Assembly: GCF_002563655.1 (NCBI RefSeq)
Contig: NZ_PDIY01000001.1
Span: 902,001-966,000, forward strand
Length of the DNA: 64,000 nt
Reading direction: 5' to 3'
DNA from: Bacillus sp. es.034
Lineage (GTDB): Bacteria; Bacillota; Bacilli; Bacillales; Bacillaceae_B
Positions 1-7,627 of this stretch are shown here, piece by piece (within the stretch, counting starts at the first letter, position 1; each line of letters opens with the position of its first letter). The notes under the pieces were generated by a model. It made no database searches and was not told where the DNA came from. It worked only from the letters and a program-made list of their open reading frames with translations. A program made the position numbers and the translations under genes.

Positions 1-284
1 GATAGACTATCCGAAACGATTTCCTGGAATGGAGTATCCGGGGCATCCACGCCTGTAATGTTGAGGTTATGATCCCATTCTTTCAGCCGTTTGAAGAATC
101 GGGTTTCCTTCTGATAACGGATGAACACGAAAACAGTGAAAAAGAGCAGCGACAGAAACACCATGTACATGATCGGTTGTAAGGGGATGGCCGTATCGAT
201 AGAGGCGATAAAGATCCACAGCAGATGGAGTCCGAGCACGAATGTAATCCAGCTTTTCCGTTCCCATAAGTATGTACGGATCAT
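1..284 (-). CDS. BceS-like sensor histidine kinase, N-terminal part (cut by window edge)
   Basis: The first 94 codons of a membrane sensor kinase are visible; the rest lies beyond base 1. The protein opens MIRTYLWERKSW, then shows two hydrophobic segments at about residues 13-33 and 38-57 joined by a very short loop, then a basic cytoplasmic stretch (RYQKETRFFKRLKEW). Two helices with almost no extracellular domain are typical of intramembrane-sensing kinases of the BceS type, which respond to peptide antibiotics with a BceAB transporter. Its ATG overlaps the TGA of the response regulator gene by four bases (ATGA), so the two are translationally coupled. The catalytic domains and any ABC transporter genes are not in the window, so the BceS assignment is an inference. 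Confidence 0.75.
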   Translation of the reverse strand, partial: MIRTYLWERKSWITFVLGLHLLWIFIASIDTAIPLQPIMYMVFLSLLFFTVFVFIRYQKETRFFKRLKEWDHNLNITGVDAPDTPFQEIVSDSL

Positions 285-979
285 GGCGAATCCTCTTCGA
301 TGGCCAGATACCCTTGCCCGACTTTCGTTTCAATGAAGCGGCCGAGTCCTATCTCTTCAAGGCGCTTCCTTAAGCGATTCACATTGACGGTCAACGTGTT
401 ATCGCTGATGAATCGCTTGTCGTCCCAGAGGCTATTCATAAGTGCATCTCTGCTGACGATCTTATTCTTCTGTTCGATTAGAAGCTTTAATATGTACATT
501 TCATTCTTCGTCAATTCGATGGACCCTTTTTCATTGGATACCGTATTCCGTTCAAAATCAACGGTCGCACTGCACCAGGTCTTGATACTCACCTGTTCGG
601 TGTTATAGTTGTACACCCTTCTGAGAGTTGCCTGAACCTTGGCGATGAGGACATCGAAATGAAAGGGCTTCTGGATGAAATCATCTGCCCCAAGCTGCAT
701 GGACATGACCATGTCCGTCGGGTGATCTCGCGAGGACAGGAATAGGATTGGCACATTGGAATGTGTGCGTATCATCCGGCACCAGTGGAAGCCATCGAAT
801 TTAGGCAATTGAATATCAATGATCACAAGATCCGGTTTCACCTCTGCGAACTCCTGCATGACATGATTGAAATCGTTGATTCCATATACTTCATAGGACC
901 ACTGGGAAAGCCGTTCCTTGATTTCATTGAATAGGGTTGTATCATCTTCGATTAGTAATAAATTCAATTCTTTCACCAC
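281..979 (-). CDS. OmpR-family response regulator, BceR-like
   Basis: This 232-residue DNA-binding regulator has an N-terminal receiver domain with the acidic pocket (E11, D12, D13), the phosphoacceptor Asp55 in VIIDIQLP, a Ser83 switch residue and Lys104 before Pro105. A winged-helix effector domain fills residues 135 to 228 and ends in a VGQGY segment. It should be phosphorylated by the kinase encoded immediately downstream, whose start overlaps its stop codon. The start is a GTG at 979; a second GTG lies one codon downstream. Sequence character (short linker, WCRMIRTHSNVPILFLSSR) resembles BceR/YxdJ regulators of antimicrobial peptide resistance. The target operon is not identifiable here, so the inducer is unknown. 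Confidence 0.9.
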   Translation of the reverse strand: MVKELNLLLIEDDTTLFNEIKERLSQWSYEVYGINDFNHVMQEFAEVKPDLVIIDIQLPKFDGFHWCRMIRTHSNVPILFLSSRDHPTDMVMSMQLGADDFIQKPFHFDVLIAKVQATLRRVYNYNTEQVSIKTWCSATVDFERNTVSNEKGSIELTKNEMYILKLLIEQKNKIVSRDALMNSLWDDKRFISDNTLTVNVNRLRKRLEEIGLGRFIETKVGQGYLAIEEDSP

Positions 980-1143
980 TCAATCTTGCTGTTTACATAA
1001 ATTGTATAGGAAATCGCATACGTTTGCCATATGCCTGAAGATAGGAACGATATTATTTAGAAATATTTAGATTATTTTTACAAAAAATGGGTATTTAACT
1101 TCTAAAAGCAATTGACCAAATTGCATAAGAAAGGAATTAAATC

Positions 1144-1593
1144 ATGAAGAAACTTCTCGGGTTAGCCTTTATAACAGCCGTTCTGTTAAGTGGATGTGGT
1201 GAAGTGCAGATTTCGATTAATAAAAACCAGGAACCACAGACTGAAGAGAAGACCAGTAAAGAGGAAAGCAACAAAGGATTGAGCCTGGTTGATGATGGTA
1301 AAGACGATGAAAAACTAACGGATGCTGATAAACAAAAAGCGATTATTAATTTTATCAATGAGGATATTAAAAGGGTTGCTGAATATGAAGTTGTGGCATT
1401 TGAATCTCTTGCATCAGTATCAGGGGTGAATTATACCGATGATGAGACCCTTTATAAAGAGCTGACCTCAACAACCATTCCATCATATGAGAAAGCATTG
1501 GGAGAAGCGGAATCCATCGAGAGGGAAATCCCTGAACTTGAGGAAATGACATACCAGGTGGAGGGAGAGAGCGGGGACGTTGATGAATTATGA
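1144..1593 (+). CDS. small lipoprotein of unknown function
   Basis: A 149-residue secreted lipoprotein. The N-terminus has two lysines, a short hydrophobic core and the lipobox LLSGC, so cleavage should leave Cys19 lipidated on the outer face of the membrane. The following 35 residues are a Glu/Lys/Ser-rich linker. The rest looks mostly helical and acidic, ending in a run of Glu, Gly and Asp. It is transcribed divergently from the response regulator gene; the 160-bp spacer holds both promoters. A strong hairpin terminator follows about 50 bp after the stop. I recognise no family beyond lipoprotein; a stress or cell-surface role cannot be concluded. Confidence 0.75.
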   Translation: MKKLLGLAFITAVLLSGCGEVQISINKNQEPQTEEKTSKEESNKGLSLVDDGKDDEKLTDADKQKAIINFINEDIKRVAEYEVVAFESLASVSGVNYTDDETLYKELTSTTIPSYEKALGEAESIEREIPELEEMTYQVEGESGDVDEL

Positions 1594-1641
1594 AGCCCGT
1601 TCTATAAAGGTATAGAAGGTACGCACATGGACTCATAGAAA

Positions 1642-1677
1642 GAGGATTCCATTACGCATGGAATCCTCCTCCTTTTT
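1642..1677 (+). terminator. intrinsic terminator after the lipoprotein gene
   Basis: A 10-bp perfect stem (AGGATTCCAT / ATGGAATCCT) with loop TACGC is followed by CCTCC and six T. It ends the lipoprotein transcript and, read from the other strand, may also stop the VOC gene, whose stop codon abuts it. Confidence 0.85.
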
Positions 1678-2045
1678 TATACCCTAACTTCACTCACCAA
1701 CGCATGTGTATTCCCCTCCGTATCCTCAAAAAACACCATCCAAGACTCCATGTCGTCCATCTTCCCCACCACATGAGGTTCAGCCGTAAAATGAACACCA
1801 TTAGCCTTCATTTTTTCGTAGCTGGATTGGATATCTTCCACATCAAAATAAATGACCGAGGATTGGGTGTACTTTTCATTTTCCGGTAGTGTAAGGAGGA
1901 GCCTCACGCCGTTGCAATCAAAAAATGCCATATGGGCAGTCGTGAATAGGAGCGGGCAGCCTAATTGTTCACGATAAAATTCAATGGCGCGGTCTAAATC
2001 TTTCACGGGGACCCCGATTTGGTTGATTCCTTGAATCATACTCAT
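1677..2045 (-). CDS. VOC-family (glyoxalase/bleomycin resistance fold) protein
   Basis: A 122-residue single-domain vicinal-oxygen-chelate protein. It begins MSMIQGINQIGVPVKDLDRA, with the family pattern of beta-strand, helix and FYREQLG, and ends with FFEDTEGNTHALV, which carries a typical C-terminal metal-ligand glutamate region. I chose the ATG at 2045 because AAGGAG lies nine bases before it; an upstream in-frame ATG gives only a lysine/arginine-rich leader and has no ribosome binding site. The gene follows an AraC-family regulator on the same strand after about 50 bp, so the two are probably co-transcribed. The substrate is unknown; the family includes glyoxalases, dioxygenases and drug-binding proteins. 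Confidence 0.85.
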   Translation of the reverse strand: MSMIQGINQIGVPVKDLDRAIEFYREQLGCPLLFTTAHMAFFDCNGVRLLLTLPENEKYTQSSVIYFDVEDIQSSYEKMKANGVHFTAEPHVVGKMDDMESWMVFFEDTEGNTHALVSEVRV

Positions 2046-2096
2046 TTCATTTCTCTCCTTTCGTTTCCTCTTTTTTATCATAGAGAAAAGAAGGAG

Positions 2097-2951
2097 TTAA
2101 TTCTTTTCCAAAATCACTTTTTTTCGGTAGTGAGAGGGTGAGCATCCCGCAAATTGTTTGAACATTTTAGAGAATGACACAGGGTTTTGAAAGCCGAGCT
2201 CAAAGGTGATGGCTGTAATGGAAAGGTCAGGATCCTTCAATAATCTCTTTGCTTTTTCAATTCGTAATTCCGAGATGTGACGGTGTGGGGTTTTTCCGTA
2301 AAGCTGAGAGTAAGTTCTGATCAGATGGTTTTGTGATAAACATGCAACCTTGGCTATATCATCGAGTGTAAGAGCATGGTGATAGTACGCCCTGATATAT
2401 TCGTGAGCGATGGTGACTCTTCTGTAAATTTCCTCTCGGGTAGAGTGCTTTACTGCATGAATTGATTCCGTTCTTTTCAAATGGTGAAAATGAGAGGTTA
2501 ATAGGTTTTCCATCAAGATATAATACTGCTCTTCATACCAGTTATCTTTCGGATATGTATGAAGCCTTTGGGTCAATTGTATCTGCCTGGCGATTGGAGG
2601 GGTGATTTCATAGGTCTTTTCGAAAAACTCGATGGGCCGGCTGCGTTTGAACGGATCGGTTATCAATTGATAGGGAGAATCTCCCAACGATCGATAGATA
2701 TCTTCGGCAAACCCTTTCTTAAAGAAGATGCAAAATGACTCCACCTGCTGATCTTCCTCGATGGTAATGGTGTACGGCCCATCATTGACCAGAAGATACC
2801 GTCCTTCCTCTACGCTGAAATAGCCTCTGCTTGTTTTGTAGTATGCCTTTCCGTTCGTGAAGGTCTTAATGGACAGTTGTCCGTCCCCTTCCCAATGAAA
2901 CTTATCGCTCTTTGCCTGCAGAATATAATTAGAAGAGTTAGGTTGTTTCAT
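2097..2951 (-). CDS. AraC-family transcriptional regulator
   Basis: A 284-residue regulator with an N-terminal cupin-like ligand domain (about residues 20 to 130) and a C-terminal pair of helix-turn-helix motifs (about 175 to 280). The second half shows the AraC signature: LTLDDIAKVACLSQNHL, then ISELRIEKAKRLL and ITFELGFQNPVSFSKMFKQ. The chosen ATG at 2951 has GGGAGA seven bases upstream; an ATG seven codons earlier has no ribosome binding site. It lies upstream of the VOC gene on the same strand and may control it. The effector is unknown. Confidence 0.9.
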   Translation of the reverse strand: MKQPNSSNYILQAKSDKFHWEGDGQLSIKTFTNGKAYYKTSRGYFSVEEGRYLLVNDGPYTITIEEDQQVESFCIFFKKGFAEDIYRSLGDSPYQLITDPFKRSRPIEFFEKTYEITPPIARQIQLTQRLHTYPKDNWYEEQYYILMENLLTSHFHHLKRTESIHAVKHSTREEIYRRVTIAHEYIRAYYHHALTLDDIAKVACLSQNHLIRTYSQLYGKTPHRHISELRIEKAKRLLKDPDLSITAITFELGFQNPVSFSKMFKQFAGCSPSHYRKKVILEKN

Positions 2952-3169
2952 ACGATATTCTCCCTGATTCATTAATGTTTTTTAATTATACTAAATTATG
3001 GAATATCTTTCTTAGGATTTTGACAACTTTTGAAATAGACGTGATTAACTACAAGGATGCACCTGAGTGTTGGATTGTATCTTCTTATAAGGCTCAGGAT
3101 GCCCTTAGTTACGTCAAATCGACATTACTAAGGGGTAAGGTTGTATTAGAGGTGAAAGGGCTAAATTAA

Positions 3170-3522
3170 GCAATCTAACGAAAAAGAGACCTGAAAATTC
3201 ATGGGCAAATAGCATATGTTTCTCGGAAACGAAGGGGACGACACCAAACTGTGTTTAAACCATCGGTAAGACGACCACCCCTAGACCAGCATCCCATCCC
3301 TCACTTCTTCCTCCACTTTATTGGCCGATATTTCCTTTTTCAACATATACGTTAGCCCATCAGAACTTCTCTACTTATCCATTTTATGGATAAGTCTTTT
3401 ATATATCCTCTTTTTTTCCTTCAATGATCGTCCGCTTCAAATGGAATAAAAAGGTAGTTCTCTAGTTTTATAACATAGTAGAAAGAGCATGATTCAAAGT
3501 AAGAATATGTAAAAATGATAAA
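3170..3522. other. gene-free stretch before the iteron array
   Basis: About 350 bases with no supported gene. It holds one small hairpin with 8-bp arms near 3375-3392 (CTTATCCA / TGGATAAG) followed by TCTTTT, which could terminate rightward transcripts. A 20-codon open stretch on the minus strand from 3346 has no support. The region may be decayed sequence at the edge of the inserted partition and gas vesicle block. Confidence 0.5.
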
Positions 3523-3663
3523 GTTTACAAATTTGTATACATGTAAACAAAAACGTACACAATTGTACACAAAAAAGTATACATGTACACAAATAAGTAC
3601 ACATGTTGCTAATAAGGGATGTATACAATTATTGTATACAACGATACAAAAATGTGTACAAAT
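3523..3663. repeat. parC-like centromere: six 20-bp iterons
   Basis: Four units are nearly contiguous at 3523, 3543, 3565 and 3585; two further units start at 3621 and 3643. The shared pattern is GTAMACAAAWAMGTAYACAT: two GTAYAC-type hexamers about 10-12 bp apart, repeating every 20-22 bp. All cores therefore lie on one face of the helix. The array sits directly upstream of the ParM-like gene and its last unit runs up to the parM promoter. This is the arrangement of actin-type plasmid centromeres, where ParR binds iterons and represses the operon. The repeats are directly visible; the centromere role is inferred from context. Confidence 0.8.
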
Positions 3664-3681
3664 CAACTCACTCTCCTTTGC

Positions 3682-3687
3682 TATAAT
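3682..3687 (+). promoter_or_regulatory. probable -10 box of the parM-parR operon
   Basis: A perfect TATAAT lies 105 bp before the parM start. No good -35 is present; the -35 zone falls at the end of the iteron array, so ParR bound to the last iteron would block RNA polymerase. Autorepression is inferred. Confidence 0.5.
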
Positions 3688-3791
3688 CGATAGAAAAGTA
3701 GGATTGACCGGAGACGGGAAATTGTATACTCTGAGAGTAAGAGTTGAAATGTTTAGACAAATTCTTACTCATGAATGAAAGGATGATTTTA

Positions 3792-4970
3792 ATGACGAAT
3801 TCTCGCATTGCAGCCATTGATGTTGGTAATGATTCTTTAAAAGGTATTTTTGGGAAAATGGACGCTGAGGTAAATGTTCCGAACGTCATCGCAAGGGATG
3901 TTGAAGACCGTCCGATCATCGGTATCGAGGAGCTGGATACACAAGACCCACTAGACGGCATACATATCCGTGTCCACTCCCCTGCTCTCAAAGACAATAA
4001 TGCAATTTACCGTGTCGGTAATCTTGCTACAAAGAGCAATAACTCGACTGAACTGGATCCTGGCAGCAGTAAATCAGAAGAAGATCAAACATTGGTCATG
4101 CTGTTTGCTTCTATCGCTCTGGATGCAGCTCGTAATGGATCAGATTTTAAAAAGAATAATAATGTAATAGAAGCAAACTACACGCTCGGAACAGGTCTTC
4201 CCCTACGTGAAGTAAAGGAAGGAAAAGATGTTGGATACCGTTCAAGATTACTAGGTTCGGTTCACCAGGTCGAGTTCCTTGTCACTCCACGCTATCAAGG
4301 TATCAAAGTAAATATTAAATTTGATGAAGTGAAGGTGTATCCTGAAGGATTTGCTGCTTTTATCAACCTGGTGATGGATAATAATTCAAATATCATCAAC
4401 AAAGATTTGATTGATAAACGCATCTTGATTCAAGATATTGGTGGATTATCAACAGATATCGCGGTCATCAAAGATCGTAAAGTAGACGATGATAAAGCTC
4501 AAGGGTTTAACCTGGGTGTATCAGAATCACTTGAATTGATCCGTGAGGAAATCCGTTCAAGACATGGTATTGAGCTTGACAGCCGCCGTGATGTGGTCGA
4601 AATCATCACGAAGAAAAATGACCGCAATCATATTATGGTAAAAGGTAGTCGTACAAGCGTTCACGACATCGTGGACCGCATTATGCTTGAACTGGCTAAG
4701 AAGCAATACCGCCATCTTCGTAATATGTGGCAAAAGAATTCCCAAACGGAGATCTGTTACTTCATCGGTGGCGGCTCTAGCGTCCTTAAAGAGTATATCA
4801 AGACGCTTAACAATAATCTTGATGGGTACAATATCGACTTCTTTGAAGATGAGAAGGAAAGTATCTGGATGATGGCAAACGCTTACTACAAGCTGATTGC
4901 CGACTTCTCAAGAAAAACACAGAAGCAACAAGCCCCGAAAGAAGAACAAAAATTAGCGAAAACCAAATAG
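3792..4970 (+). CDS. parM: ParM/Alp-type actin-like partition ATPase
   Basis: A 392-residue actin-fold protein. The nucleotide-binding motifs are in order: phosphate 1 near the N-terminus (AAIDVGNDSLKGIFG, Asp10), phosphate 2 at about residue 215 (QDIGGLSTDIAVI) and the adenosine motif at about 325 (FIGGGSSVLKEYI). Such proteins polymerise with ATP and push plasmid copies apart through a ParR-centromere complex. I chose the ATG at 3792 because AAAGGATG precedes it; the open frame extends 16 codons upstream without a ribosome binding site. The ParR-like gene follows after 9 bp and an iteron array lies upstream, giving a complete type II partition cassette. The last 30 residues are Lys/Gln-rich. 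Whether it serves a plasmid remnant, a mobile element or another cargo is not known. Confidence 0.85.
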   Translation: MTNSRIAAIDVGNDSLKGIFGKMDAEVNVPNVIARDVEDRPIIGIEELDTQDPLDGIHIRVHSPALKDNNAIYRVGNLATKSNNSTELDPGSSKSEEDQTLVMLFASIALDAARNGSDFKKNNNVIEANYTLGTGLPLREVKEGKDVGYRSRLLGSVHQVEFLVTPRYQGIKVNIKFDEVKVYPEGFAAFINLVMDNNSNIINKDLIDKRILIQDIGGLSTDIAVIKDRKVDDDKAQGFNLGVSESLELIREEIRSRHGIELDSRRDVVEIITKKNDRNHIMVKGSRTSVHDIVDRIMLELAKKQYRHLRNMWQKNSQTEICYFIGGGSSVLKEYIKTLNNNLDGYNIDFFEDEKESIWMMANAYYKLIADFSRKTQKQQAPKEEQKLAKTK

Positions 4971-4979
4971 GGTGATGGT

Positions 4980-5573
4980 ATGACTGAAAAAGGGATGTCG
5001 AGGGGACAGCCGATCACATTTCGGCTCCCTTCAGATACACCTGATCACGTATTAAAACATTTACAAAAGCTCAAAGAAAAAGAAAAACGAAATTTCTCCA
5101 GTAAAATTGCAGAGCTTGTCCTGAACGGGGTAAATGATACGATTTCCAAGCAGCGGGAAGCGATTACGATTCCCCTTCCAAAGGGATTGGACAAGTCCCA
5201 ACGTGACTGGCTGAAGCATGAACACTCAGAAGCCCTGCTGGGGAGCATCGTGTACCAGTTGCTTTCAAACCCGGTTCGAACTGCCTCCCTTCTCGCTTCT
5301 CTAAGCAGTAATTCATTGGATATCAATGAAGCGCTTTATCTTCAGGAAGAAACGGCAGCTAGTCATGATACCTCACGGGAATGGTCCCTTGATCAAGTGA
5401 TGGATGATTCACCTGAAGAAGTAGAGGACGAGCGTTCATACTCTACAGATGAAGAATTGGACAACTTTGACTGGGACAGTGCCATGAAACCCCAGGAAAC
5501 TGTTAATGAAGATCCTAAAGAAGAATCGATGGACGACCTCTTAGGAGATTTTCTCGCCCAAATGAATAAATAA
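4980..5573 (+). CDS. parR: ParR-like centromere-binding adaptor
   Basis: A 197-residue protein in two parts. The N-terminal half (ITFRLPSDTPDHVLKHLQKL, then SSKIAELVLNGV) has the strand-helix-helix character of ribbon-helix-helix DNA-binding proteins. The C-terminal 80 residues are strongly acidic and end in a short hydrophobic helix (SMDDLLGDFLAQMNK), as expected for the tail that engages an actin filament. It follows the ParM-like gene by 9 bp and precedes a strong terminator. The family is recognised from context more than from sequence identity, because ParR proteins diverge quickly. The iteron array upstream of parM is its likely target. Confidence 0.75.
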   Translation: MTEKGMSRGQPITFRLPSDTPDHVLKHLQKLKEKEKRNFSSKIAELVLNGVNDTISKQREAITIPLPKGLDKSQRDWLKHEHSEALLGSIVYQLLSNPVRTASLLASLSSNSLDINEALYLQEETAASHDTSREWSLDQVMDDSPEEVEDERSYSTDEELDNFDWDSAMKPQETVNEDPKEESMDDLLGDFLAQMNK

Positions 5574-5576
5574 AGG

Positions 5577-5623
5577 AAGAACCTGAAGCTAGGCATAGAG
5601 CCTGATGCTTCAGGTTCTTTTTT
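5577..5623 (+). terminator. terminator of the parM-parR operon
   Basis: A 13-bp stem (AAGAACCTGAAGC / GCTTCAGGTTCTT) followed by a T run. It separates the partition operon from the gas vesicle operon, so the two are independent transcription units. Confidence 0.9.
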
Positions 5624-5964
5624 ATTTGACTCCACGGACTGTTGGAAAGAGCAATCCTATGATAGTTCATTTCAAAGCATATTTCCCCACTAAATACAAC
5701 CATCTATTATAGTTGGAAACTGTAATCAATTTGTCTTATTTGAATTATTTTTTCTACTCAAAACCTGACAAGGTATATATCTCTAGGAGAGAAATGTTAC
5801 AGATCCTTTAAAATAGATTAAAACATGTATAAAAAATGGCAGTTTATTTCAAATGATTCCCATGGACTAGTTTAGGGGAGGTGGAGATCGAGGTAAACAC
5901 CGATTAAACAGAATAAAACATGGCACGTCAGTCATTGGCTACACCACTAAAGAGGAGAGATTGG
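5624..5964 (+). promoter_or_regulatory. gene-free leader and promoter region of the gas vesicle operon
   Basis: About 340 AT-rich bases precede gvpA. Candidate -10 boxes are TATATA at 5774 and TATAAA at 5828, but neither has a convincing -35 at 16-18 bp, so an activator or alternative sigma factor is possible. I see no clear operator or riboswitch. A long 5' leader would be consistent with regulated expression of a costly structure. Confidence 0.4.
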
Positions 5965-6225
5965 ATGAGTATTCAAAAAAGTAATGATAGCTCAAGTCTC
6001 GCAGAAGTCATTGATAGAATCCTGGATAAAGGAATCGTCATTGATGCATTCGCCAGGGTTTCCTTAGTAGGAATCGAGATTCTTACTATAGAAGCACGGG
6101 TGGTAATCGCTAGTGTCGATACGTGGTTACGGTATGCAGAAGCAGTTGGGCTTTTAAGAGACGAGGTCCAGGAAGAGGGTCTCGCCAAGCAGGAGAATGA
6201 AAGAGGGACCGCATTCAGCATATAA
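5965..6225 (+). CDS. gvpA: gas vesicle structural protein GvpA
   Basis: The 86-residue shell protein that polymerises into the ribs of the gas vesicle wall. It shows the strongly conserved GvpA core ([22 protein letters not shown], shown only in part, then [23 protein letters not shown]), with a helix-strand-strand-helix layout. The start is the ATG at 5965 with GAGGAG before it; the frame is open 15 codons further up without a binding site. It is first in the operon. A second copy (gvpB) lies 1.3 kb downstream and differs at about 12 of 86 positions, mostly in the C-terminal tail. Confidence 0.97.
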   Translation: MSIQKSNDSSSLAEVIDRILDKGIVIDAFARVSLVGIEILTIEARVVIASVDTWLRYAEAVGLLRDEVQEEGLAKQENERGTAFSI

Positions 6226-6275
6226 ACAAGTAATTGAAATATAGTTTTACTACTTTAATAGAAAAGAGGATGAAT

Positions 6276-6767
6276 ATGTCAGAAGTGAAAAGTAGTCAAC
6301 AGGTAGATGAAACGAAAAGCAATGATGAAAAGGAAGGACAATCCACTGAAAACAGACAATCCATGAATTACGCAATTATCGGCGGGGTGGTTGGAGCAGG
6401 AATCGGGTTACTTTCAAATCCCGGTACAGGAAAAAAAGTAGTGGACAGCCTAGGGAAATCAGATGTGATGAAAGCCGCAAGTAAAGAATTGCGAAGGTCA
6501 GCACAGGAATTCCTGACAGAGCAGGCCATCATCACCCTTAGACAATCCGCTACCGGATATATGAGCAGGCTGGAAGGTGGCTTACTGTCACCTAAGAAGA
6601 AAAAAGAAGAGGCATCGGAAAATTCTGATGGAAAAGTTGAAAAGAATGAAAATTCTTCGAATCAGTCAGAAGAATTAGAAGAGATCAAAGAAGAAAACAA
6701 GAATTTGAATGATCGTTTAGAACGAATTGAAGAAATGCTGAACAGTCTGGTGGATTCCAAGAAATAA
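6276..6767 (+). CDS. gvpP: gas vesicle accessory protein GvpP
   Basis: A 163-residue protein placed second in the operon, as GvpP is in Priestia megaterium. It has a charged N-terminus, a glycine-rich hydrophobic segment (NYAIIGGVVGAGIGLLSNP) followed by TGKKVVDSLG, as in YtxH-like proteins, and a C-terminal charged coiled coil (EELEEIKEENKNLNDRLERIEEML). The ATG at 6276 is preceded by AGAGG at a suitable distance; earlier in-frame ATGs are too close to that site. GvpT, at the other end of the operon, has the same layout. Its role in assembly is not well defined; membrane or vesicle-surface contact is an inference from the glycine-rich helix. Confidence 0.9.
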   Translation: MSEVKSSQQVDETKSNDEKEGQSTENRQSMNYAIIGGVVGAGIGLLSNPGTGKKVVDSLGKSDVMKAASKELRRSAQEFLTEQAIITLRQSATGYMSRLEGGLLSPKKKKEEASENSDGKVEKNENSSNQSEELEEIKEENKNLNDRLERIEEMLNSLVDSKK

Positions 6768-6791
6768 TCGCATCCCTGGAGGGGGCATTAC

Positions 6792-7265
6792 ATGAGTAAG
6801 CCTGTAAAAAAAGCAGTTGGGAAGATGGCTAAAAAAGCATACGAGCATGCTCCTGAGCCATTGAAAGAGAAAGTGAAAGACACTATGAAAGAAAAGGCGA
6901 AGGAAAAGTTTGTAGAGAGTGTGGAAGACGGGCTTCAATCAAAGGCGAACGAAGCATCAGAGAAGTTAGAGAACGCAAAAGAGAAAAATGCCAACAATGT
7001 TCATAACAAAGCAGAAGAAGCAAAGGAAAAAGTACAGGATGTCCTGCTTTCTGTACGAGAAAAGTTAGGAAACGCAAAGGAAGCAGGAGAAGAGTTTCAA
7101 AAGAAAATCTCTTCATCGAATGACAAACAAACAAAAATCAAAGGTGTGGGAAATATTAAAGGAGCAAGTGACATCAAGAGTTCCTTTAACATTAAGAGTT
7201 CCACCGAAATAAAAAGTTCGGAAAATATTAAATCATCAAAAGGCATTAAGACAATCTGTTCTTAG
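6792..7265 (+). CDS. gvpQ: gas vesicle accessory protein GvpQ
   Basis: A 157-residue, lysine-rich, probably helical protein. The first 110 residues have the charged, alanine-rich heptad character of LEA-like or coiled-coil proteins (KMAKKAYEHAPEPLKEKVKD). Residues 121 to 156 form six hexapeptide units of the type xIKSSx (NIKGAS, DIKSSF, NIKSST, EIKSSE, NIKSSK, GIKTIC). It is the third gene, as in P. megaterium, and lies 24 bp after gvpP. Function is unknown; an association with the vesicle surface is plausible but not shown by the sequence. Confidence 0.88.
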   Translation: MSKPVKKAVGKMAKKAYEHAPEPLKEKVKDTMKEKAKEKFVESVEDGLQSKANEASEKLENAKEKNANNVHNKAEEAKEKVQDVLLSVREKLGNAKEAGEEFQKKISSSNDKQTKIKGVGNIKGASDIKSSFNIKSSTEIKSSENIKSSKGIKTICS

Positions 7266-7286
7266 ACACCGGAAGGAGAATAACAA

Positions 7287-7547
7287 TTGGCTATTCAAAA
7301 GAGTAATAATAGTTCTAGTTTAGCAGAAGTCATCGACCGAATTCTAGACAAAGGAATCGTCATTGACGCATTTGCAAGAGTATCTGTTGTCGGAATTGAA
7401 ATATTGACCGTTGAAGCAAGGGTCGTCATCGCCAGCGTCGATACATGGTTGCGTTATGCAGAGGCAGTAGGCCTCTTACGTGATGACGTCGAAGAAAACG
7501 GACTTGCTACACAGCAGAACGAAAGAAGCTCCCAGTTCAGCATCTAA
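7287..7547 (+). CDS. gvpB: second gas vesicle structural protein (GvpB)
   Basis: An 86-residue paralogue of GvpA, about 86 percent identical at protein level, with identical core helices and strands. Differences cluster in the C-terminal tail ([20 protein letters not shown]). It starts with TTG at 7287 after a strong AAGGAG. Codons differ widely from gvpA despite the similar protein, so the duplication is old and both copies are under selection. In P. megaterium, GvpB is a main structural protein. A 9-bp hairpin without a T run follows and may stabilise the 3' end of the gvpA-B part of the message. Confidence 0.96.
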   Translation: MAIQKSNNSSSLAEVIDRILDKGIVIDAFARVSVVGIEILTVEARVVIASVDTWLRYAEAVGLLRDDVEENGLATQQNERSSQFSI

Positions 7548-7574
7548 AGGGAGTGCCAGCAAAAGAATATGAGT

Positions 7575-7609
7575 ATGAAGGGGGCCTTTATTGGCACCCT
7601 CCCCTTCAT
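7575..7609 (+). other. intercistronic hairpin between gvpB and gvpR
   Basis: Arms ATGAAGGGG and CCCCTTCAT enclose a 17-base loop. No T tract follows, so it is not a typical terminator. A processing or message-stabilising role that keeps shell protein mRNA in excess over assembly-factor mRNA is an inference. Confidence 0.55.
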
Positions 7610-7627
7610 CTACAGTAGGAGGCAGCT

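Noticed and set aside
2975-3169. 64-codon plus-strand frame after the AraC gene
   Set aside because: No ribosome binding site; it starts inside the AraC promoter region and resembles no family.
3280-3346. Minus-strand fragment of about 20 codons (LKKEISANKVEEEVRDGM)
   Set aside because: Looks protein-like but too short and stops early; could be a gene remnant, not supportable.
3421-3778. Frames of 81 and 87 codons across the iteron array
   Set aside because: Their Tyr/Thr/Cys-rich translations come from the GTACAC repeats, and the start signals are absent.
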